38,338 nt of DNA from Oscillospiraceae bacterium (lineage in GTDB: Bacteria > Bacillota > Clostridia > Oscillospirales > Acutalibacteraceae): NCBI GenBank assembly GCA_015065645.1, contig SVPW01000020.1:1-38338 (forward strand). Direction: 5' to 3'. Shown one piece after another: positions 32,698-38,338 of the stretch; the first letter of the stretch is position 1; the number at the start of each line of letters is the position of its first letter. The translations under genes and the position numbers were made by a program. Under the pieces are notes generated by a model that made no database searches, was not told the origin of the DNA, and saw nothing but the letters and a program-made list of their open reading frames with translations.

Positions 32698-33828
32698 TTA
32701 GGTTGCAGGAACCTCTGCAGGCTGCTCAACAGCAGTCTTTTTACCCTTGCTAAAGAAGCCGCCGATAGCCTTGAAAATGTTTTTGCAAACTTCAACAATT
32801 TTTGGAATAACCTTATCCTTGATAAACAATACCAAAGCCTTAATTCCCTTAAAAACTGCTTTTCCTAATGCAAAAACGCATTTTACAAATTTTTCGCTAA
32901 CATCGGACCAGAAGCTCAATCCCTTTGTTAAAAGCTTAAACAAGCCAAATATCATAACCATAATTGCAGGGATTACCAAAAGTGCAGTAAACATTCCGGG
33001 AATAATCAAAAGTCCCAATGCGCCCAAAGCCACGATTGTTTGTATAATAACTATTGCACCAAGTATGAAGAGTAAGATGGATGCAATATCTTCTGCCAAG
33101 CTGCCGTTACCAACAGCTTCTGTTATACGCATTTCTTCCACACCTGCACAAACAAGAGTTGTGAGCTGAGGAGCTGTAATATCAACAGGAACACTATCAA
33201 TAGTACCGTTTTTAACCTGTGTATAAGCAAGCATTGCGGCAATAGCTCTTAAATCGCAATCCTTATCGCCAATTTCAATAATCATTTCAGCGGCTTCCTC
33301 AGGAGAGCTTGAAGCATCCAATTCGCTTGCGTGCTCCATAAGACCGTTAAACATTATACCGGAATTCTTAATAGCCTCTCTTGCCTGCTTCTTAATTTCT
33401 CTTTCCTTTGCGGGGGTTGCTTCCTCTTCGGTAATGGGGGTAATAAGTTCCATTTCCTCAAGAAGCTTTTTGCGGTCAACAGTGGGGTCATTAAGGGCTA
33501 TACTTGCGGCAGAAACCGCAGCAGTTATTTTAAGCCAATAATTGCAACGCTCCACACAGCTCTTGCCTTCATCCATCTTCTTCTGGAACTTTTTGATATA
33601 ACCGTCAAGGTTTTCTCTTGCTTCCTTATAGCTTGCATCAAAATTCTTAACGCTTTCTATAATAGAATCTGCAATTACGAGTCCCTGAGCTATGGTCTTA
33701 TCATCAAGGTTCTCAACATAAAGCCTTGCCATAACATCACGGGTGCTTTCGCCATCGGCGATACCGTTCATAATTTCCTGTGCCTGTTCCATTAATGCCT
33801 TGCTCTGTTCGTTAGTAAAGTTTTTCAT
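32698..33828 (-). CDS. Membrane protein, first gene of chaperone-protease operon
   Basis: 376 residues from ATG at 33828 (GGAGG upstream; the TTG at 33843 is upstream of that site). A long charged helical cytoplasmic part (1-245) includes a tryptic-rich EEATPAKEREIKKQ linker. Two to three membrane helices follow (about 248-300: IASILLFILGAIVII, LGLLIIPGMFTALLVI, IMVMIFGLFKLL). The tail is amphipathic and basic (IKALVLFIKDKVIPKIVEVCKNIF) and ends in a Pro/Glu stretch. No family recognised. As leading gene with membrane helices it probably anchors the complex. Confidence 0.78.
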   Translation of the reverse strand: MKNFTNEQSKALMEQAQEIMNGIADGESTRDVMARLYVENLDDKTIAQGLVIADSIIESVKNFDASYKEARENLDGYIKKFQKKMDEGKSCVERCNYWLKITAAVSAASIALNDPTVDRKKLLEEMELITPITEEEATPAKEREIKKQAREAIKNSGIMFNGLMEHASELDASSSPEEAAEMIIEIGDKDCDLRAIAAMLAYTQVKNGTIDSVPVDITAPQLTTLVCAGVEEMRITEAVGNGSLAEDIASILLFILGAIVIIQTIVALGALGLLIIPGMFTALLVIPAIMVMIFGLFKLLTKGLSFWSDVSEKFVKCVFALGKAVFKGIKALVLFIKDKVIPKIVEVCKNIFKAIGGFFSKGKKTAVEQPAEVPAT

Positions 33829-33871
33829 TTCTTTTTCCTCCAAAATTTTTTTGTTTTAGGGCCTTGCCTTG

Positions 33872-33919
33872 ATTATATCTTATCATACTTTTTTAAAAAG
33901 TTTTCTGTTTGAAACAGAA
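33872..33919 (-). promoter_or_regulatory. Regulon palindrome and -10, operon promoter P2
   Basis: Palindrome TTCTGTTTGAAACAGAA (33903-33919), then -10 candidates TAAGAT (33877-33882, 20-bp gap) and TATAAT (33872-33877, 25-bp gap). The TSS would be about 30-40 bp before the start codon at 33828. Confidence 0.7.
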
Positions 33920-33974
33920 GTTTTGAAGATATTTTTTTATTTCAAGGGAGCAACATTTTGCCTCGGCTGATTGT

Positions 33975-34018
33975 ATTATAAACCGTACCTATTTAAAAAT
34001 GTTCTGTTGCCAACGGAA
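33975..34018 (-). promoter_or_regulatory. Regulon palindrome and -10, operon promoter P1
   Basis: Palindrome TTCTGTTGCCAACGGAA (34002-34018, one mismatch), 21-bp gap, TATAAT (33975-33980). About 100 bp upstream of P2, so the operon has tandem promoters with the same operator. Confidence 0.6.
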
Positions 34019-34034
34019 GTTTTAAATAAAAAAC

Positions 34035-34568
34035 TTAATCATATATATTTTCAATTTCGGGATATCCGTTCAAGCGATATTCCTCTAATACCTCATAAAC
34101 ATCAACCGGGTCATAAACCCTTAAATTTATAAGTGCCAAAATTATTTGGTCACGCTTATCCTTTGGGTCAAAGCTGTTTGAACCTCTATGCATCAAATCA
34201 ACCGCATCGTCCTCATTAAGCTTTAAAGCTATAACCAATTTAAGCAGTGTTTTTTTCTTTAGCTTTATCAATCCCCAACGCAATGAGCTCCATGTTGATT
34301 TATCAATAAACGCATATTTATAAAAAGCCGCTTCATTCAGTTCCCCGTTCTTTCTGTAAAAATCACGGTTATTTAATTTATTTATATGCTCAACAATTAC
34401 ATCATATAATGATTTTTCTTTTTCTGAAAGGCTTAATCTCTCCCTTATACCTGCACTTATTGCCGGATTGGAAATTTTTGCGGTTGTAACATTTAAGCTA
34501 AAACCGCCGATTTGTGACGAACGCTTACTTATATAATCCTCAACCGCCGTTAAAAGAAATTTTTTCAT
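34035..34568 (-). CDS. Noncanonical HTH regulator next to the operon
   Basis: 177 residues from ATG at 34568 (AAAGGG upstream); an in-frame ATG at 34649 lacks a ribosome site. The central part has an XRE-like fold of the kind in which a short helical pair (NEAAFYKYAFIDKSTWSSLRWG) precedes KKKTLLKLVIALKLNEDDAVDLMHRGS, and ends with YDPVDVYEVLEEYRLNGYPEI. I have seen this order in small clostridial regulatory proteins, but the family name is uncertain. Its stop lies 16 bp before the first palindrome, so it is the natural candidate to bind TTCTGTT-N3-AACAGAA. It is not itself preceded by that motif. Confidence 0.65.
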   Translation of the reverse strand: MKKFLLTAVEDYISKRSSQIGGFSLNVTTAKISNPAISAGIRERLSLSEKEKSLYDVIVEHINKLNNRDFYRKNGELNEAAFYKYAFIDKSTWSSLRWGLIKLKKKTLLKLVIALKLNEDDAVDLMHRGSNSFDPKDKRDQIILALINLRVYDPVDVYEVLEEYRLNGYPEIENIYD

Positions 34569-34669
34569 TTTTTGAATATCCCTTTCATATAACGAATAAT
34601 TATGAGTTTTAATTCGAGAAAAGCAATAAATTAAATATAAATATTCCATTTAATCAATATATATGCATA

Positions 34670-34698
34670 ATTTTATCATAATCGACATCGTTTTGCAA
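34670..34698 (-). promoter_or_regulatory. Promoter of HTH regulator
   Basis: Minus strand: -35 TTGCAA (34693-34698), 17-bp spacer, -10 TAAAAT (34670-34675). It is a normal SigA-type promoter without the regulon palindrome, so regulator expression is probably constitutive. Confidence 0.6.
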
Positions 34699-34782
34699 TA
34701 ATAAATAATTTTCGCATAAGCAGAAATAAATATTTTGTGTATATAGCTAATTATTTTTAAAAAAATTTGTAAATCTGCATAA

Positions 34783-34823
34783 CAAAAATAGGTCTGTAAC
34801 ACTTAAAAGTGAAACAGACCTAT
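34783..34823 (-). terminator. Terminator of VanY-type gene
   Basis: ATAGGTCTGT (34788-34797) pairs perfectly with ACAGACCTAT (34814-34823), T-rich tail on the minus strand. Confidence 0.9.
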
Positions 34824-34833
34824 GCTTTTCATA

Positions 34834-35856
34834 TTATTGGTAAATTGAGGTTATACCCAAATATTCTTCCAAACAAAGACCGCTGTTATATACCGCCGTT
34901 GCAATTTCAATACCAAGGTATCTGATATGCCAAGGCTCATACATATATCCTGTTACAGCTTCCTTTCCTTGCGGATAGCGAATGATAAAGCCGTATTTAT
35001 AGCAGTTTTCAGCAAGCCAATTTGCCTCCGGAGAGCCTGCAAAGCTTGCATTTGCCTTATTTATATCAAAGGCTAATCCCGTTTGATGTTCGGAATGACC
35101 GGGTCTTGCAGAATAACGGTCGGCTGCGGCCACACCATCTCTTTTAACATAGTTATTATAAAGGGTTTTCTGGGTTAAATAGCTTCTGAATCCCGATCTG
35201 ACAAAAAGATTTAGCCCTTGCTCCTTTGCTGCGGCAAACATTTCTTGCAAAGCGGCATTTGCAACGGGGTCAACACCCGGATTATATGTGCTTGGTAAGG
35301 GATAGGTTTTATTTGCAATTAAAATGCCGTTAATATATGTAATTTCAGGCTCTATCGGTGCAATATAAGGGGTAACAGTAACCGAAACATTTGCAAAAGC
35401 ATTTGGATTATCTGCAGAACTAACGGTAACTGTGCAGTTTCCAACACCCACACCCGTTATCCTGCCGTATTTATTTACTGTTGCAATAGCCGTATTATCG
35501 CTTGTCCAAACCTCACCCTTATTTGTTGCATTTGTAGGATGCATTGTAACTATTGGCATATCGTTAGAACCCTGCATAACGGTAACCGAATATTTACTCA
35601 AGGTAATACTCTCAACCCCAATATGCACAATCTTAGGAGTTTCAATTTCCACAGCCGGTTCGCTTTCCACAGCCGGTTCGCTTTCCACAGCCGGCTCGCT
35701 TTCCACAGCCGGCTCCTCTTCTTCCACAATAACATTAGAGTTAATTGCAGGTTTTGATTCTAATGTCTTTTCCTCTTTTTCATTACAGCCGACAATAGTA
35801 AATATAATTAAAAGATTAAGCGCTATTGCTGCCAATCTGTAAACCAAATTTTTCAT
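34834..35856 (-). CDS. VanY-type D,D-carboxypeptidase lipoprotein
   Basis: 340 residues. Signal peptide with lipobox (FTIVGC), then a linker of four PAVESE-type repeats (about 49-72), a Big2 immunoglobulin-like domain (SITLSKYSVTVMQGS...GVGNCTVTVSSAD) and a VanY/LdcB catalytic domain. Zinc motifs: SGFRSYLTQ, RPGHSEHQTGLAFDI (SxHxxGxAxD) and EPWHIRY. It trims the terminal D-Ala (or acts as L,D-carboxypeptidase) of peptidoglycan stem peptides outside the cell. No vancomycin genes are nearby, so it is a housekeeping cell-wall enzyme. Own promoter and terminator. Confidence 0.93.
   Translation of the reverse strand: MKNLVYRLAAIALNLLIIFTIVGCNEKEEKTLESKPAINSNVIVEEEEPAVESEPAVESEPAVESEPAVEIETPKIVHIGVESITLSKYSVTVMQGSNDMPIVTMHPTNATNKGEVWTSDNTAIATVNKYGRITGVGVGNCTVTVSSADNPNAFANVSVTVTPYIAPIEPEITYINGILIANKTYPLPSTYNPGVDPVANAALQEMFAAAKEQGLNLFVRSGFRSYLTQKTLYNNYVKRDGVAAADRYSARPGHSEHQTGLAFDINKANASFAGSPEANWLAENCYKYGFIIRYPQGKEAVTGYMYEPWHIRYLGIEIATAVYNSGLCLEEYLGITSIYQ
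35646..35717. repeat. 18-bp tandem repeat coding PAVESE linker
   Basis: Four units of TTTCCACAGCCGGTTCGC, the last two with small changes. It is in frame with the VanY-type gene and codes the repeated PAVESE linker. Copy number is likely to vary between strains through slippage. Confidence 0.85.
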
Positions 35857-35874
35857 TATCCCTCACCCATTTTT

Positions 35875-35902
35875 ATTATACTTTTTTGAACCAAAAAAGC
35901 AA
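35875..35902 (-). promoter_or_regulatory. Promoter of VanY-type gene
   Basis: Minus strand: -35 TTGCTT (35897-35902), 16-bp spacer, -10 TATAAT (35875-35880); ribosome site GTGAGGG follows. Confidence 0.6.
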
Positions 35903-35994
35903 GATAAAATTATGTTTTAAAAGAAAAATATGAAATTAAATCCACCCATGCTCACAGGCATTTCACAAATCCCGCAGGGATTTATTTCATTGAA

Positions 35995-36022
35995 AAAGAC
36001 CTTGTCGAAAGACAAGGTCTTT
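35995..36022. terminator. Bidirectional terminator
   Basis: AAAGACCTTGTC-GAAA-GACAAGGTCTTT, 12-bp perfect stem. It is preceded by AAATCCC-GCA-GGGATTT and other small palindromes (35935-35990), which have the look of a dispersed repeat but cannot be confirmed here. It ends the membrane-protein block on the minus strand. Confidence 0.85.
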
Positions 36023-36143
36023 TTTTGTCTATGGGCTACAAAAAAGATATTTTTGCTGTTTTTGCGTATGAATTCGAACTCTCACATAGTAATTAAACTT
36101 AAAAGAGTACTATCGAAGAATCTTCATATCAGATGTTAATCTC

Positions 36144-36542
36144 TTAAACCTTCCTGTACTTGATAAAACAAACACCGAATGTTCCTACCAGGAGTAAAGT
36201 TATGATTACACCGATTACCGTGATATATTCAACTCCAAACATCAGCGGCATCAGAGACGTCGCCGCAGCAATACCGGACACGATCATAATAGCCGCATTC
36301 AACCCCTTGCCTTGCTTGAACAGATAGATGACCGCTAACACAAGCAGAACACAAGTCAGTAGCGCAGTAATGAACGGGCCAAAGTTGGCATAACCAAACG
36401 GTGTTAAACTGAAATAATTGTATGTCCGTATCCACGGTTCTCCTTCGGGATTACTAAACCTTAAAACCACTCCGTTAGGAAGCAGTTCGAGAATCAGCAC
36501 TACAACAGAAAGCACCGTAAAAAGAAATTTCTTTATTTTCAT
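36144..36542 (-). CDS. Small membrane protein, four predicted helices
   Basis: 132 residues, ATG at 36542 after AGGAGG. Helices about 5-22, 54-76, 84-100 and 107-125; the extracytoplasmic segment after helix 1 carries RFSNPEGEPWIRTYNYF. No family recognised. It is the last of four small membrane-protein genes on one strand. Base composition of the block (many CG-rich codons, e.g. GCGAGAACACCG) is higher in GC than the AT-rich operon to its left. Confidence 0.75.
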   Translation of the reverse strand: MKIKKFLFTVLSVVVLILELLPNGVVLRFSNPEGEPWIRTYNYFSLTPFGYANFGPFITALLTCVLLVLAVIYLFKQGKGLNAAIMIVSGIAAATSLMPLMFGVEYITVIGVIITLLLVGTFGVCFIKYRKV

Positions 36543-36557
36543 TATAATCCTCCTATC

Positions 36558-36914
36558 TCAGTTCCACATCATCATTTGGATATATTGGTAGGTAATGAAA
36601 AGCGACACGGCAAACATTCCAACGACATACAGAACTCTGAGCCATATCTTTTCTTTCGGTATTTTTCTTGATAAGAATACCGAAGTGATCGTTACACATA
36701 ACGAAATAAAGAACCAAAACAGAGCCGTAAAGTTATTTGCATTAAAATCGGGATGAATAATGTTGCCGAGCTCATCTACCTGTGGGCAACCGCAACCGAA
36801 CCACTCCACAATAAATTGTTGATTTGCCCAACTATACGGAACGAGTAGTATGGCGAACAGTAGCAAGGGAGAAACGAGGATTACAATTCTTTTCAGAACC
36901 GACTTTTTATTCAT
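36558..36914 (-). CDS. Small membrane protein, three predicted helices
   Basis: 118 residues. Helix 1 at about 10-28, an extracytoplasmic loop with GCGCPQVDELGN (possible disulphide or metal site), helix 2 about 64-80 and helix 3 about 92-112. Its ATG overlaps the stop of the preceding gene by four bases (36911-36914), indicating coupled translation. No family recognised. Confidence 0.75.
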   Translation of the reverse strand: MNKKSVLKRIVILVSPLLLFAILLVPYSWANQQFIVEWFGCGCPQVDELGNIIHPDFNANNFTALFWFFISLCVTITSVFLSRKIPKEKIWLRVLYVVGMFAVSLFITYQYIQMMMWN

Positions 36915-37288
36915 TCCTGCTCACCGCCTTTTTGCTTTTTAAGAGTCATCTTCTTGCCAAAGTGCGTTCCAAGCATGGCGAGAACACCGACTGGCAGATA
37001 GATCGCCGAGTACGCATACAGATCCCAAACAAAGTCGGAAATAGCAATTCCGAACAACAGAGGGAACAAAACTGCTACCGCAAGCGGTATCCACCACAGT
37101 TTACGAAGTTCTGTGCCCGCCATAATGCTGAGACAAACAACAAGGATAGGATTCACCGTAAGGAACGAAATAAACCATAGGCCAATTCCTGTCCAGTCCG
37201 GGAATAGTTTTATCGCCAGCAACGGCAAGACCATCATAAATAAAATGAGAGTTATCGCCGTTATGATAATTTTTGTGCTGATCTTCAT
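36911..37288 (-). CDS. Small membrane protein, four predicted helices
   Basis: 125 residues from ATG at 37288 behind AGGAGG (an upstream in-frame ATG has no ribosome site). Four hydrophobic segments, e.g. IIITAITLILFMMVLPLLA and LWFISFLTVNPILVVCLSI, and a basic tail ending GKKMTLKKQKGGEQE. No family recognised. Its neighbours are similar small membrane proteins. Confidence 0.75.
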   Translation of the reverse strand: MKISTKIIITAITLILFMMVLPLLAIKLFPDWTGIGLWFISFLTVNPILVVCLSIMAGTELRKLWWIPLAVAVLFPLLFGIAISDFVWDLYAYSAIYLPVGVLAMLGTHFGKKMTLKKQKGGEQE

Positions 37289-37329
37289 TGGATACCACCT
37301 CCTACATTCCTTTGTTAATTGAAGTTTGT

Positions 37330-37638
37330 TTATCTGCTCATAAAAAGCAATCCCAACAAAAGCATAACACACATTGCTATAGACAACCATTTGCCCACAT
37401 TGGCAAACAAGTCATCCTTATGCTTCATTGCAATCGGAATTGCAGGAATTACAAACAACAGCGAATAGAATACTGTGTAATGTGTTCCACTTGCATTTGC
37501 TGTATTTGACCAGGTTGGGATATTAAGTGTTGCAAGAATGCTATCTCCCAAACAAAAGCCCATTATCTCAAATGCCCATATAAAGGCAAAGAACGATAAC
37601 CCAAACGATATTGAACCAATACCAAGCTTCTTTTTCAT
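37330..37638 (-). CDS. Small membrane protein, first of block
   Basis: 102 residues, ATG at 37638 after AGGAG. Helix 1 about 5-32 (GSISFGLSFFAFIWAFEIMGFCLGD), a polar loop NIPTWSNTANASGTHY, helix 2 about 55-70 and helix 3 about 83-100. No family recognised. A TATAAT (37682-37687, with TG at -15) about 40 bp upstream is the likely promoter of the block. Confidence 0.7.
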   Translation of the reverse strand: MKKKLGIGSISFGLSFFAFIWAFEIMGFCLGDSILATLNIPTWSNTANASGTHYTVFYSLLFVIPAIPIAMKHKDDLFANVGKWLSIAMCVMLLLGLLFMSR

Positions 37639-38000
37639 ACAGCTTCTCCTATAACCGCACCGGGAAATCTTTTATAGAAATATTATAACATATAATTGTG
37701 ACTTTTTCTACCACTTTTCAAAACATAATAGACGTAGAGAAAAATCTTCATGCTGTCCGAGTTTTTGTGATACAAGACTCCCGAACAGAAGGAAGAGGAA
37801 TATGCCTTGAAATTAGCGGATTTATGAGACACGTGCGGATAGACTTAGGGGTTCGAAAAGGTTTGTTTTTCAATCTTCTAATTGCCGAATTTGCGTTTTT
37901 CTGTTTTTAGTCCGGCTGACAAAAAGAAAATGCGACCTCGAAAAGTCGCATAAATACTGGGTTTTATAATAAAAACACCATTGAGTCTGAACTTGAGGGT
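37639..38000. other. Non-coding stretch with two strong hairpins
   Basis: No credible gene: the open frames here lack ribosome sites and resemble no family. ATGCGAC (37930-37936) pairs with GTCGCAT (37945-37951). ACACCATTGA plus GTCTGAAC (from 37975) pairs with GTTCAGAT plus TTCAATGGTGT (ending 38017). The second hairpin overlaps the broken RelA/SpoT frame and includes an inverted copy of its last codons. Confidence 0.5.
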
Positions 38001-38338
38001 TCAGATTTCAATGGTGTCTTTACTTTGATACTTATATACTAAATGAACACCTCTGTAACCAGTATCAGGATTAGGTGATTTTATGTAATCCTTTTCATTA
38101 TGCAAATTATGTCATATTCGGGACGATTGGAACTTATTTTTAATATTATAAATATCCTCAATAGTTGGGACAATCACTCTGCAACCACCCAAATCCTGCA
38201 TACGATAAAGTTTCATTTTTGGAAAACGTTTTAACTTATCTATAATAGTATCCAGTCTTTTTAATCTTTGAACAACAATAGCTTCATCTATATCTTTAAC
38301 TTGCTTTTTCAAGTTAATCGTGAAAGTATTCATAGGAA
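38001..38338 (-). pseudogene. Broken RelA/SpoT-family synthetase, partial
   Basis: The frame enters from the right edge. RLKRLDTIIDKLKRFPKMKL...MQDLGGCRVIV is the RelA/SpoT (p)ppGpp synthetase signature. A TGA at 38112-38114 interrupts SSRI; reading on in the same frame gives HNLHNEKDYIKSPNPDTGYRGVHLVYKYQSKDT, the next conserved segment, up to a second stop at 38001. An Arg codon (CGA or AGA) to TGA change explains the break. The product would lack GYRGVH and everything after it, so no synthetase activity is expected. The 3' part is also missing. Whether the 5' part is intact lies outside the window. Confidence 0.75.

Noticed and set aside
24023-34018. The four TTCTGTT-N3-AACAGAA palindromes as transcription terminators
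   Set aside because: The stems are A/T-rich, only a short T run follows on the plus strand where no genes run, and each is phased to a -10 box on the minus strand.
35646-35717. Short regular repeats that could look like a CRISPR array
   Set aside because: The units are contiguous 18-bp copies without spacers, in frame with a repeated PAVESE linker of a coding gene.
35935-35990. A MITE or REP element next to the 35995 terminator
   Set aside because: Small palindromes are present, but there is only one copy in the window and no target-site duplication, so it cannot be supported here.
38112-38114. TGA as a selenocysteine codon or programmed readthrough
   Set aside because: Family members have an ordinary residue (Arg-like context) at this place, no SECIS-like hairpin follows directly, and the gene is also truncated further on.

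Overview
The window reads as chromosome from a low-GC, anaerobic, gut-type Firmicute, most likely an Oscillospiraceae/Ruminococcus-like clostridium. This rests on dockerin-bearing secreted proteins, GH3 and decayed glycosidase genes, a Zur-znuACB operon, AGGAGG-type ribosome binding sites and TTGACA/TATAAT promoters. The organism call is inference; no rRNA is present.

Layout. (1) 1-1348: a cut lipoprotein gene, a 49-residue ribbon-helix-helix-like gene behind a structured leader with an attenuator-like terminator, and a four-helix-bundle (S23/IVP) gene. (2) 1349-8444: a complete 7.05-kb integrative element in the 3' end of an initiator tRNA-fMet gene, bounded by exact 45-bp direct repeats. 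It carries a tyrosine integrase with an XRE-like helix-turn-helix inserted in its core-binding part, a candidate small RNA, a zeta-like P-loop kinase, divergent CI-like and Cro-like regulators, several small genes including an S24-fold protein without its catalytic residues, an excisionase-like protein, a catalytically dead HUH protein followed by an intact HUH Rep, and a sigma-region-4-like protein. No relaxase or conjugation gene is visible, so it looks like a self-excising, rolling-circle-replicating element or satellite. (3) 8476-11466: the tRNA promoter and the zur-znuA-znuC-znuB zinc uptake operon with a Zur-box-like palindrome. (4) 11472-20553: a secreted SGNH lipoprotein and two very large secreted dockerin proteins, one ending in an SGNH esterase and one in a ComEC-like metallo-beta-lactamase domain. 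(5) 20577-23582: a cytoplasmic GH3 beta-glucosidase flanked by two decayed genes with internal deletions, one a chimera of two glycosidase families.

(6) 23810-34698 is the most unusual part. A minus-strand cluster encodes a membrane protein, a mixed helical/beta protein, an all-helical protein, an Hsp70-like ATPase with C-terminal membrane segments, a Ycf46-like AAA+ ATPase, and a tandemly duplicated pair of genes (membrane-anchored HExxH zincin plus a small acidic protein). It ends with a 51-residue protein. A noncanonical helix-turn-helix regulator gene lies upstream. Four copies of one 17-bp palindrome (TTCTGTT-N3-AACAGAA, one mismatch in the weakest) sit at the -35/-45 position of -10 boxes within the cluster. 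I read this as a co-regulated, membrane-associated chaperone/unfoldase/protease system of unknown purpose: stress, envelope quality control or defence.

(7) 34783-38338: a VanY-type D,D-carboxypeptidase lipoprotein, a four-gene block of small membrane proteins with visibly higher GC than its surroundings, and at the right edge a RelA/SpoT-family synthetase gene broken by an in-frame TGA.
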